From Actinomadura chibensis NBRC 106107 (GTDB lineage Bacteria > Actinomycetota > Actinomycetes > Streptosporangiales > Streptosporangiaceae), in the NCBI RefSeq assembly GCF_001552135.1, contig NZ_BCQP01000040.1:1-64000 (forward strand): a stretch of DNA of 64,000 nucleotides, written 5' to 3'. Both the position numbers and the translations under genes were made by a program. Positions 15,781 to 24,698 of the stretch are shown here, piece after piece. The notes under the pieces are model-generated. The model saw only the letters and a list, made by a program, of their open reading frames with translations. It was not told the origin of the DNA and searched no databases. The number at the start of each line of letters is the position of its first letter. Position 1 is the first letter of the stretch.

Positions 15781-16806
15781 CTACGCCCCCCGTCTCCGCA
15801 CCAACCCGTATCCCACGGCGCCCGCGATCGCGAGCGCCAGGAACAGCCCCACCCTCGTGTTCGTCGCGTCCTTGCGGCCGGATTCCGGGCCGCCCGCCTC
15901 GCCCGCGCTGTTCGGCCCCTTCGCGGACGGGGCCGACGACGGCCGCGCCTCCTTCGGCAGCGGGATCCGGTAGACCGGCTGGCCCCGCCCCTCCGAGCCC
16001 ACCAGGATGGAGCGGCCGTCCGGCGTGTAGGTCACCGACTCGCCCTGCTTCTGCATCGGGAGGTCGATCGTCTTGAGGGTCCTGCCGGGCCTGCCGTCCG
16101 GGCCGACCTCGTAGAAGCGGGCGCCGAAGTAGGTCCGGACGACGCAGGTGCGGCCGTCCGGGGAGAACGCGCCGTCGGTCGCGATGGGCGGCGCGTCGCC
16201 GATCTTGCGCATCGTGTTGAAGCCGCCGGTGCTGAGCCTGGCCGGGGCCTCGTAGAGCTTGCCGCCGAACAGCTTGCTGGCGATGTAGAGCCGGTTCGTG
16301 CGCGGGTTGACCATGACGGTCTCGGCGTTGCGCGGGCCGTCTGCGTACTTGACCCGGAACGCCGTCGCGCGCAGCGTCTGGCTCCGCATCCGCGCGGGTT
16401 CCGGGACGCGGTACACCGTCACGTACGGCCAGGCCCCGCCGAGGTTGTCGCCGATGTCCGCGACGAAGATCGCCGGACGTCCGGCCGCGTCCCTGCCGAG
16501 CGCCATGCCCTCCCAGTCGCGGGCGCCCGCGCCCGCGACCGTCAGCACCGCGCGGACCCGGCCGTCCATGCCGAGCGCGTAGATCCGCGGGACGCCACCC
16601 GAGTCGTTGTGCGTGTACACGATGCCGGGATGCCGCGTGCTGGCCGCGAGCCCGCTCGACTCGGTGATCCGCGGATCGTTGATCGTGAACGCGACCTCGT
16701 CGTCGTCGCCGCCCGCCGCCGCGGCGGCCGGGGCGAGCGCGCAGCCCGCCGTCCCGACGGCCGTCAGCGCGGCTCCGGCGCGCAGCGCCCACCCGTTGCC
16801 CGCCAT
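15781..16806 (-). CDS. Secreted beta-propeller-like protein with C-terminal membrane anchor
   Basis: The 341-residue product begins with a signal peptide (MAGNGWALRAGAALTAVGTA) with a likely cut after APAAAAA. The body reads as repeated strands with aspartates and Y/W residues, such as HPGIVYTHNDSGGVPRIYAL, GRDAAGRPAIFVADIGDN and GESVTYTPDGRSILVGSEG, in the manner of a beta-propeller. The C-terminus has a hydrophobic helix (VGLFLALAIAGAVGYGLV) followed by RRRGA, so it is probably anchored outside the cell. Function is not known. ATG 16806 was chosen because it gives a compact signal peptide. Confidence 0.7.
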   Translation of the reverse strand: MAGNGWALRAGAALTAVGTAGCALAPAAAAAGGDDDEVAFTINDPRITESSGLAASTRHPGIVYTHNDSGGVPRIYALGMDGRVRAVLTVAGAGARDWEGMALGRDAAGRPAIFVADIGDNLGGAWPYVTVYRVPEPARMRSQTLRATAFRVKYADGPRNAETVMVNPRTNRLYIASKLFGGKLYEAPARLSTGGFNTMRKIGDAPPIATDGAFSPDGRTCVVRTYFGARFYEVGPDGRPGRTLKTIDLPMQKQGESVTYTPDGRSILVGSEGRGQPVYRIPLPKEARPSSAPSAKGPNSAGEAGGPESGRKDATNTRVGLFLALAIAGAVGYGLVRRRGA

Positions 16807-16855
16807 GCCCCGATCATCCCCGTTCCGCGCCCCGCCGATCATGCCCGCGCCGTGG

Positions 16856-16987
16856 TCACTGGAGCAGCGCACCGACGACCACGGCCAGGACGAGCGCGGT
16901 CAGCACGGTGGGGAGCAGCCAGCGGGGCGCGCGGTTCACGGGTCCGAGCTTATTCGGCCGCCCGAGCGACGCGAACCGTCCACCCAT
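16856..16987 (-). CDS. 43-residue single-helix membrane protein
   Basis: This short frame reads MGGRFASLGRPNKLGPVNRA then a hydrophobic helix PRWLLPTVLTALVLAVVVGA and ends LLQ. Almost every codon ends in G or C, as in neighbouring real genes. It starts only 19 bases from the divergent amidotransferase start, so their promoters must overlap or lie inside each other's gene. An N-in orientation with a basic segment before the helix is predicted. No family recognised. A start 9 or more bases upstream in the same frame is possible. Confidence 0.5.
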   Translation of the reverse strand: MGGRFASLGRPNKLGPVNRAPRWLLPTVLTALVLAVVVGALLQ

Positions 16988-17006
16988 GATCTGCATCTCA
17001 TCCTGC

Positions 17007-17945
17007 ATGTGCGGATTGTTCGGGGTGGTTCGCTCTCCCTTCGCCGACGACCCGGGACGGGCGTCGGACGTCTTCGTCACGCTGGGCGCGCTCGCCGAGG
17101 AGCGCGGCACCGACTCGGCCGGGCTGGCCCTGCTCGGCGACTGGCCGGGGCTCGGCGGGCCGGACGCGGGCGGGGGTTGCCGCGTCGTGAAGGGCCGGGG
17201 CCGCTTCTCCGGGATCTGGCGGCCCGAGTTCCTGGCCGAGCTCGACCGCGCGCCGGTCGCGCTCGGCCACACCCGGTGGGCGACGCAGGGCTCGCCGGTC
17301 GAGGCCGACAACGCGAGCCCGATGGTCGTCCCGGGGACGGCCGCACTCGCGCGCCCCGGGCGGGCCTCCGCCGGGGTCGTGGGCACGCACAACGGCGACG
17401 TCGACGCCGCCGACCTGCGGTCCCGGTACGCGCTGCCGCCCGCCGCCGGGACGACCGACAGCGAGCCGATCCTCCAGGTCCTCGCGGGCTGCGCCGGGCC
17501 GTCCGACGCGGCGGACGCCCTCGCCGCGCTGGTCGGACGGGCCGCGCTCGCGTGGGTCGACCGCGACCGCCCGACCGTGGTGCACCTGGCCCGCGCGGCC
17601 CTCAGCCCGCTGACCGTCGCCGTCGACACCGACCACAACCTCTACTGGGCGTCCAACCCGCGCTGGTTCCGCGAGGTCGAGCGGTACACGCGGGTCGAGC
17701 TCGCCGCCGCCGTCATGCTGCGCGAGGGCACCTACATGAAGATCGGGACGGAGCGCCGCCCCGGCCGCCGCGACCGTCCCGGCGTCCTCGCGACCGCGAG
17801 CTTCGTCCCCACCGCCCGCGCCACCGACCTCGACGACCGCGTCTGGACGGGCTTCACCCCCGCCGACGAGCACCGCGACCGCACCACCCTCCGCCACCGC
17901 CTCGCAACCCCCGCGCCCCGCCCCGACCTGCTGACCGTCGCCTGA
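17007..17945 (+). CDS. Orphan class II glutamine amidotransferase domain protein
   Basis: The 312-residue protein begins MCGLFGVVRSPFADD, so Cys2 would be the N-terminal nucleophile after removal of Met, as in GlmS, PurF and GltB amidotransferase domains. LGHTRWATQGSP and VGTHNGDVDA match the substrate-binding arginine and the asparagine/glycine oxyanion region, and TTDSEPILQ follows. Only the glutaminase domain plus about 80 residues is present; no synthase domain is fused, so ammonia must go to a partner protein not seen here. The long upstream frame would bury Cys2, so the start is set at 17007. There is no ribosome site and it may be leaderless. Confidence 0.85.
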   Translation: MCGLFGVVRSPFADDPGRASDVFVTLGALAEERGTDSAGLALLGDWPGLGGPDAGGGCRVVKGRGRFSGIWRPEFLAELDRAPVALGHTRWATQGSPVEADNASPMVVPGTAALARPGRASAGVVGTHNGDVDAADLRSRYALPPAAGTTDSEPILQVLAGCAGPSDAADALAALVGRAALAWVDRDRPTVVHLARAALSPLTVAVDTDHNLYWASNPRWFREVERYTRVELAAAVMLREGTYMKIGTERRPGRRDRPGVLATASFVPTARATDLDDRVWTGFTPADEHRDRTTLRHRLATPAPRPDLLTVA

Positions 17946-17974
17946 GACGACCCTGGCCACCGGTTACGGGACAG

Positions 17975-18107
17975 GCACGCGGAGCGAGCTCTGCGAGCGC
18001 AGCGGGCATGCCCGGCGCGCCGCGTCCCCGCAGCGGAGGGAGCGCCAGCGACCAGAGCGAGGAGACCCGTGCGCGCAGCCGGGGGGTTCGGGGGGTCGCC
18101 CCCCCGA
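17975..18107. repeat. Structured intergenic block of purine-rich repeats
   Basis: Between the amidotransferase and serC lies a dense block with GCGAGCG and GGAGCG words, a perfect 12-bp palindrome CGGGCATGCCCG (18003-18014), a CTGCG-AG-CGCAG dyad and the serC terminator. It has no coding character. Blocks of this style are common between genes of high-GC actinomycetes and may be dispersed copies; the copy number cannot be judged from one window. Confidence 0.4.
18088..18107 (-). terminator. serC terminator hairpin
   Basis: TCGGGGGG (18088-18095) and CCCCCCGA (18100-18107) are exact reverse complements with a 4-base loop, four bases beyond the serC stop codon. There is no T-run, as often in GC-rich actinobacteria. 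Confidence 0.55.
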
Positions 18108-18111
18108 TGGA

Positions 18112-19248
<1,137 letters not shown>

Positions 19249-19258
19249 TCACAGAAGG

Positions 19259-19534
19259 CTACTTCACCCGGCGCGCGACCCACGCGACCAGGGTCCCCAG
19301 CGCGGCGGCGCAGATCCCGCCGATCACGGCGGGCGGGTAGATCCAGTCGTCGCCGCGCGCGTGCGCCTGGACGGCGGTCCGCGCGGAGTCGTAGGTCAGG
19401 AACGCCAGGAACAGCGCGACGAGGACGACCGCGACCCGTCCCGACAGGGCGTTGACCTCGCGGCGGCGCTCCTCGCGCTCGGCCTCCCAGCGCTCCGCCT
19501 CGTAGCGCTCCGACTCCGCTGGGTCTTCACTCAT
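19259..19534 (-). CDS. Small two-helix membrane protein upstream of serC
   Basis: The 91-residue product starts MSEDPAESERYEAERWEAER, a highly charged coil-like stretch, followed by two hydrophobic helices (VAVVLVALFLAFLTYDSA and AVIGGICAAALGTLVAWV) and a basic tail. The frame continues upstream to 19615, but the ATG at 19534 is the natural start because the upstream part covers the palindromic region. It ends 10 bases before serC on the same strand, so the two may share a transcript. Function unknown. Confidence 0.65.
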   Translation of the reverse strand: MSEDPAESERYEAERWEAEREERRREVNALSGRVAVVLVALFLAFLTYDSARTAVQAHARGDDWIYPPAVIGGICAAALGTLVAWVARRVK

Positions 19535-19570
19535 GCCGTCAATGATGACAAAGTGGCCGAGTTTCCGGTG

Positions 19571-19582
19571 CGGGACGTCCCG
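19571..19582. promoter_or_regulatory. 12-bp perfect palindrome CGGGACGTCCCG
   Basis: CGGGACGTCCCG at 19571-19582 is a perfect palindrome in the divergent region between the 19534 leftward start and the receptor gene at 19700. A GTCA-ATGA-TGAC dyad lies just before it. This is a possible operator for either gene; no regulator is implied. Confidence 0.35.
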
Positions 19583-19699
19583 TATTGGAAAGTTTCGATC
19601 CTTTTCGGGACGCACTGCGTCAAATGCGGATAGGGCGGGAGGGGTCTCGGGGAGGCGGCCGGAGGATCAGCGTCGGGTAGGGGAAGCGAGGCGTGCGAG

Positions 19700-22570
19700 A
19701 TGGCGGGCGACGGCGACCGGGTCCTGAGCGAGGATCGGTTACGCGGAGTGCTCGACCTGTTCGAGCGGTTGCGGGAGCGGCCGCCGTGGCGGTGGCGCGA
19801 ACGCCTGCGACCGCTGCTCCTGCTGCTCGGCCCGGCGCGGGCCACATCCCATCTCGCGGAGATGCTGAAGACGCGCTGCGAGGACGAGCGGGCGCCCGTC
19901 TCGCACATCGCGGCCGACACGCCCGCGACCGACGTGTCGGGGGTGCTGCGGGAGGCCAAGCGGGAGCTGTCGCAGCCGAGCAGTCACGGGCGCGGGGAGC
20001 CGCCGCTGCGGTTCCCGCTGCTGGAGATGGCGCTGTGGCTGCGCGACCTGCGGGAGATCCGGCTCGCCGGGGACCGTCCGCCGCCGCGTGGGGCGTCGGC
20101 GGCCGAGCGGGAGAACCATCTGCTTGTGCGGCGGCTGACGCACCCGCCGGTTGGCGACAACGAGAACACGCGGCGCCGGGAGCTGAACCGGGTGATCCGG
20201 CGGCGCGGCCGGGACGTGCTGCGCGACCTGGAGGAGCGGCGCGGTCGTCCGGCGACGTTCCTGGCGTTCCTGGAGCAGATCGCGCCGATCGGGATCGCGG
20301 TGGTCGCGCTGGTCAGCGCCGGGACGGCCGCCGCGCTCGACCTGGCGGCGGCGGTGCTGGCCGCCGTGATCGGGCTGGCGTTCGTGACCGTGCAGATCCT
20401 CGCGCGCACGCGCGGCTGGTACGGGGTGCACCAGTTCGCGTGGTTCCTGAAACAGCCGTATGTCGATCATGACTCGACGGGTTTCCTCGGTTTCGCGCTG
20501 GGCGTGTTCGATCCGCGCCCGGTCGAGCCGGACGACCACGGCGCGCAGATCGACCTGCTGCTGGTCGCCGCCTTCCTGGAGGATCTGCGGCGCAACTACC
20601 GGCGCGACTACCGGCGGGCGGCGTGGGCGCGGGTCCGCTACCCGGTGCTGATCTTCGAGCACCTGGCGGCCGGGCACCCGGGCGTGACGTTCGTGGAGCT
20701 GGTCGAGCGGGTCCGCGCCGACACCCAGGCGACGGAGGGCCTGCCCGGCTTCGACCCGCTGGTCGTCACGGCGGGGGTGGACCCGAACGCGCCCGCCGAC
20801 GACTCCGCCGCCGGGCCGCGGCTGGTCGACCGGCTCGCCGAGGCCGTCCGGGTGGACGTGTCGTCCGGCGAGCCGTGCGGCGTCGTCGCGGCGCGCGTCC
20901 TGTGGGACGGCTACACGCGCGAGCAGCGCCGGGTCGGCGCGCTCGGCTCGCGCCGGGAGCTGCGCGTCGACATCACCCGCGACCCGGGCGGCGACCTGCC
21001 GTCCGTCCGGCCGGTGCGGCGCCGCCCGCGGCTCGCGCACCCGGCGCTGCCGTGGATCGCGATGGTCGCGGTCGCGGCCGCGTCCGTCAGCGTCATCTCC
21101 GTCCAGGTGGTGCGGTACTGCTCGCCGTTCGGGATCCGGCGGATGGCGAACGGCGAATGCGTCGGGATCACCGACGGGTCGTTCCGCTTCGGCGAGAACT
21201 CCGGCGGCCGGAACAACGACAACCGGCTGAACAAGGTCCTGGACGAGATCGAGTCGCAGAACGACCGCGTCAAGGAATCCGGAAAGCCGTACTCGACCGT
21301 CGTCTACCTCGGGCCGGTGACGGCCGACCCGTCCATCGAGAACCGGCGGATCGACCTCCTCGCCGGGGTGCAGGGCGAGCTGATCGGGCTCGCCGTCGCG
21401 CAGAAGCGGTTCAACGACGCGGCCGAGGGCGACGACCTCCGGCTGCGCGTGCTGATCGCCAACGCGGGCGCGAAGTTCCGGTACGCCGTGCACGTCGCCC
21501 AGCAGATCCGCAAACGGGCGCTGAAGGACCGCACCATCGTCGCGGTGCTCGGTTTCGAGCAGAGCAGGCGGCAGACCCAGCAGGCGATCCAGTTGCTGGC
21601 GAAGTCGGCGCTGCCGCTGGTCGGGACGGCGAACAGCTACGACGGGACGGCCCTGCTCGACGGCGACGCGGGCTACTCGCCGTACTATTTCCGGCTCGCG
21701 TCCCCGAATTCGCGGACGGCGAAGCACGCCGCGTTCTGGGCGCGGAACGGCGACGTCGGCGGCGCGAAGGCGCGGGAGGCGGCGGTCGTCTACAACGGCG
21801 ACCCGGACGACCTCTACAGCGGCAACATGGCGTCCGACTTCCAGAAGGCGTTCCGCCCGGGAAAGGCGCGCATGCTGCCGTACCGGAACCCCGGCGAGCT
21901 GAACAAACTGGTCCGGGAGGCATGCCAGAAGCAGCCCGAGATGTTCTACTACGCGGGCCGCGCCGACGAGTTCCGCTCGTTCGTCAACGTCCTGGAACTG
22001 TCGTGCCCGAAACGGCCGCTCGTCCTCGCCGACGACGAGATCGCGAAATACGTCAGCGACAATTCCTACGAGCTCGGCCGCAAGAACACCTTCGACCTGT
22101 ACTTCACGCCGCTCGCCGCCCGCGAGGCGTGGACGGCGCGCTGGATCGGCGGCCAGTCGCCGCAGACGTTCTACTCCGACTACGACCCCGCCGTCCGGGC
22201 CATGACGGACGGGAACGCCGACCAGAGCAGGCAGCCCGCGATCACCCGCGCCGCCGTGTCCTACGACGCGGTGACGCTCGTCGCCAGCGTGGCGGGACGC
22301 GTCTACTGGCAGGAGAAGGCGCTCCCGTCCGCGACGTCGGTGTTCGCGGCGCTGAACGACCCGGACCACGACGTCCTGCGGAACGGGGCGAGCGGCGTCA
22401 TCCGGTTCAGCTCCCGCACGACCGGGCACCAGGTGCTCGACAAGCCGGTCATGCTCGCGACCCTCAGGCCGGACGGCACCACCGAGGTCAAGCAGGTCTG
22501 CGGCCGCCTCATCGCGGGACGCCAGGGCCCCGCCCACTGCCCGCCCGGAGACGGGACGTCCGACACCTGA
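19700..22570 (+). CDS. Membrane receptor: degenerate P-loop/KAP-like module fused to extracellular type 1 periplasmic-binding domain
   Basis: The 956-residue protein has a Walker-A-like position LLLLLGPARATSHL (residues 39-52) that has lost the GK[S/T]. Two helices follow (about 196-234), then a second cytoplasmic part with a Walker-B-like strand YPVLIFEH (315-322) and PLVVTAG (353-359). A third helix is at 451-471. Residues 480-956 form an outside domain with strands and a cleft like branched-chain amino-acid binding proteins (STVVYLGPVTADPSIENRRI; RYAVHVAQQIRKRALKD; TIVAVLGFEQSRRQTQQAIQ; SALPLVGTANSYDG). A helix hairpin between Walker A and B is the plan of KAP NTPases. No permease or ABC ATPase gene is nearby, so a sensing rather than an uptake role is likely. 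Start: ATG with AGGCG upstream. Confidence 0.75.
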   Translation: MAGDGDRVLSEDRLRGVLDLFERLRERPPWRWRERLRPLLLLLGPARATSHLAEMLKTRCEDERAPVSHIAADTPATDVSGVLREAKRELSQPSSHGRGEPPLRFPLLEMALWLRDLREIRLAGDRPPPRGASAAERENHLLVRRLTHPPVGDNENTRRRELNRVIRRRGRDVLRDLEERRGRPATFLAFLEQIAPIGIAVVALVSAGTAAALDLAAAVLAAVIGLAFVTVQILARTRGWYGVHQFAWFLKQPYVDHDSTGFLGFALGVFDPRPVEPDDHGAQIDLLLVAAFLEDLRRNYRRDYRRAAWARVRYPVLIFEHLAAGHPGVTFVELVERVRADTQATEGLPGFDPLVVTAGVDPNAPADDSAAGPRLVDRLAEAVRVDVSSGEPCGVVAARVLWDGYTREQRRVGALGSRRELRVDITRDPGGDLPSVRPVRRRPRLAHPALPWIAMVAVAAASVSVISVQVVRYCSPFGIRRMANGECVGITDGSFRFGENSGGRNNDNRLNKVLDEIESQNDRVKESGKPYSTVVYLGPVTADPSIENRRIDLLAGVQGELIGLAVAQKRFNDAAEGDDLRLRVLIANAGAKFRYAVHVAQQIRKRALKDRTIVAVLGFEQSRRQTQQAIQLLAKSALPLVGTANSYDGTALLDGDAGYSPYYFRLASPNSRTAKHAAFWARNGDVGGAKAREAAVVYNGDPDDLYSGNMASDFQKAFRPGKARMLPYRNPGELNKLVREACQKQPEMFYYAGRADEFRSFVNVLELSCPKRPLVLADDEIAKYVSDNSYELGRKNTFDLYFTPLAAREAWTARWIGGQSPQTFYSDYDPAVRAMTDGNADQSRQPAITRAAVSYDAVTLVASVAGRVYWQEKALPSATSVFAALNDPDHDVLRNGASGVIRFSSRTTGHQVLDKPVMLATLRPDGTTEVKQVCGRLIAGRQGPAHCPPGDGTSDT

Positions 22571-22599
22571 CCAGGGGACGAGCGACCCGGAAACGAGCA

Positions 22600-22625
22600 A
22601 GGCCCCCGGTCCGGACCGGGGGCCT
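22600..22625. terminator. 26-bp perfect palindrome, bidirectional terminator
   Basis: The stretch 22600-22625 is a perfect palindrome: AGGCCCCCGGTCC followed by its exact reverse complement. It lies between the convergent stop codons at 22570 and 22652 and most likely ends both transcripts. Confidence 0.75.
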
Positions 22626-22651
22626 CAGGCGTTCGGGGGGCGACGCCGGCG

Positions 22652-23764
22652 TCAGCCGGCGTGACGCTTGAGGACCTCCGCCGCGCCCTGGACGTCGTCG
22701 ATCGACCGCGTCCCGGGACCGGTGTACCTGGCGCTCGGCCGGACCAGCCGGCCCGTGCGCTTCTGCTCCAGGATGTGCGCCGCCCACCCGGCGGTGCGGC
22801 CGCAGGTGAACATGGCGGGCATCATCGCGGTGGGGACCTCGGCGAAGTCGAGGATGACCGCGGCCCAGAACTCCACGTTCGTCTCGATCGGGCGGTCCGG
22901 GCGCCGCTCGCGCAGCACCGCCAGCGCGGCGTCCTCCAGGGCCTTCGCGGCCTCGAAGCGCGGCGCGCCGAGGTCCTTCGCGGTGCGCCGCAGCACCCGG
23001 GCGCGCGGGTCCTCGGCCCGGTAGACGCGGTGGCCGAAGCCCATCAGCCGGTCGCCGGAGTCGAGGATGTCGGTGACGACCTTGCGGGCGTCGCCGATCT
23101 GCTCGACCTTGTCGATCATCGGGAGGACGCGGGCGGGCGCGCCGCCGTGCAGCGGCCCGGACATCGCGCCGATCGCGCCGGAGATGCTGGCCGCGACGTC
23201 CGCGCCGGTGGAGGCGATCACCCGGGCGGTGAAGGTGGAGGCGTTCATGCCGTGCTCGGCGGCGGAGACCCAGTAAGCGTCGATGGCCCGGACGTGCTTG
23301 GGGTCGGGCTCACCGCGCCAGCGGACCATGAACCGCTCGGTGATCGTGCTCGCCGCGTCGATGCGGTGCTGCGGGACCATCGGGACGCCGATGCCGCGCG
23401 CCGACTGCGCGACGAAGGAGAGCGCCGTCACCGACACGCGGGCGAGGTCGGCGCGGGCCTCCTCGTCGGTGATGTCGAGCAGGGGGCGCATGCCGTAGGC
23501 GGGGGCGAGGGTGGGGAGCGCGCTCTGCACGTCCACCCGGACGTCGCCGGAGGTGACCGGGAGGACGTGCGGGTCGGCGGGGGCGAGGCCGGGGTCGAAG
23601 CTGTCGTCCACGAGGAGGCCCCAGGCGTCGCCGAAGGAGACGCGGCCGACGAGCTCCTCGATGTCCACGCCCCGGTACCGGAGGGCGCCGCCCTCCTTAT
23701 CCGGTTCGGCGATCTCGGTCTCGAAGGCCACGACCCCCTCGAGACCAGGTTTGAAGTCGGACAT
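22652..23764 (-). CDS. citA: Citrate synthase 2 (actinobacterial CitA type)
   Basis: The 370-residue enzyme condenses acetyl-CoA with oxaloacetate. Catalytic histidines are in SGPLHGGAPARVLPMI and MGFGHRVYRAEDPRARVL. The usual catalytic aspartate position (NVDF in most citrate synthases) reads NVEFWAAVILDFAEVP, a glutamate that is also seen in other CitA-type proteins as I recall them. MMPAMFTCGRTAGWAAHILE and GRLVRPSARYTGPG close the fold. The start is ATG 23764, with AGGACG upstream; the frame extends 10 codons further without support. It is divergent from pdxH, a PLP-supply gene, across 181 bases. 2-methylcitrate activity is possible. Confidence 0.9.
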   Translation of the reverse strand: MSDFKPGLEGVVAFETEIAEPDKEGGALRYRGVDIEELVGRVSFGDAWGLLVDDSFDPGLAPADPHVLPVTSGDVRVDVQSALPTLAPAYGMRPLLDITDEEARADLARVSVTALSFVAQSARGIGVPMVPQHRIDAASTITERFMVRWRGEPDPKHVRAIDAYWVSAAEHGMNASTFTARVIASTGADVAASISGAIGAMSGPLHGGAPARVLPMIDKVEQIGDARKVVTDILDSGDRLMGFGHRVYRAEDPRARVLRRTAKDLGAPRFEAAKALEDAALAVLRERRPDRPIETNVEFWAAVILDFAEVPTAMMPAMFTCGRTAGWAAHILEQKRTGRLVRPSARYTGPGTRSIDDVQGAAEVLKRHAG

Positions 23765-23945
23765 GTCGTCCTGCCTTTCGTCTCCGGTGAGCATTCCCCG
23801 TCCGGCCCGTTCGCCGAGCGCGCGCGGCCGGTCCGCGCAGGTTGGGGGCGAGGAATGTTCGGTTGATAAGGCGGTGCCGTGCCATTGAACCCTGTCTGCT
23901 TTACCGTCCAGTACCCAGGGGTCCCGTCAGTTGCACAAGGGCCAG

Positions 23946-24698
23946 GTGAGAGGCTCGGACGCTGTGGACTCCGCAACGCCCGACCCCGCACGGCTCCGCA
24001 GATCCTACGAGGCGGGCGAAATGTCCGAGTCGGCGCTCCCCGCCGACCCGCTCGCGCTGTTCGCCGCCTGGTTCGCCGGGGTGCACGAGTCCGGCCTGGC
24101 CGAGCCGAACGCGATGGTGCTCGCGACCGCGTCCGGTGACGGCGTGCCGAACGCGCGGACCGTCCTGCTCAAGGGATACGGCCCGCAGGGATTCCGGTTC
24201 TTCACGAACCTGACGTCCCAGAAGGGCGTGGAGCTCGCCGAGAACCCGCGCGCGGCGGTCGTGTTCCCCTGGCACGCGCTGCACCGGCAGGTGCGGGCCG
24301 CGGGCCCGGTGTTCGAGCTGTCCAGGGACGAGTCGGCCGCCTACTTCCGGACGCGCCCGCACGGCTCGCGGCTCGGCGCCTGGGCGAGCGAGCACCAGTC
24401 CGGCGTCATCCCCGGGCGGGAGGTCCTGGAGCGCCGCTTCGCCGAGCTGGCCGAGCGCTGGCCCGACCCCGCCGAGGGACGTCCCCCCGGCGCGCCGGAC
24501 GCCGAGTCCGCCGACGCCGTCCCGCTGCCGGACTTCTGGGGCGGGTACCGGCTCGTGCCCGAGTGGATCGAGTTCTGGCAGGGCCGCCGCGACCGGCTGC
24601 ACGACCGCGTCCGGTACCGCCGCGAGGGAGGTCCGCTCGCGCTGGACGGAACCCTGGGGGAGACGGGGAGGTGGGTCATGGAGAGACTGTCCCCGTGA
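23946..24698 (+). CDS. pdxH: Pyridoxine/pyridoxamine 5'-phosphate oxidase
   Basis: The product of about 250 residues is an FMN flavoprotein that makes pyridoxal 5'-phosphate. The FMN-binding region reads RTVLLKGYGPQGFRFFTNL and GVELAENPRAAVVFPW, and the signature near the end reads EWIEFWQGRRDRLHDRVRYR. An alanine/proline-rich insert (PPGAPDAESADAVPL) lies before the last strands. The start is uncertain: GTG 23946 with AAGGG is used, GTG 23964 gives the length closest to relatives, and the TTG at 23931 has no site. Its stop overlaps the following MFS start by four bases (GTGA), so the two are coupled. It is divergent from the citrate synthase. Confidence 0.92.
   Translation: MRGSDAVDSATPDPARLRRSYEAGEMSESALPADPLALFAAWFAGVHESGLAEPNAMVLATASGDGVPNARTVLLKGYGPQGFRFFTNLTSQKGVELAENPRAAVVFPWHALHRQVRAAGPVFELSRDESAAYFRTRPHGSRLGAWASEHQSGVIPGREVLERRFAELAERWPDPAEGRPPGAPDAESADAVPLPDFWGGYRLVPEWIEFWQGRRDRLHDRVRYRREGGPLALDGTLGETGRWVMERLSP

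Noticed and set aside
19739-22600. Long minus-strand frame opposite the receptor gene
   Set aside because: Valine-, arginine- and aspartate-rich shadow of the receptor gene without a ribosome site or any family pattern.
23931-23945. TTG start for pdxH
   Set aside because: It lacks a ribosome site and lengthens the protein beyond the family; GTG 23946 or 23964 is better.
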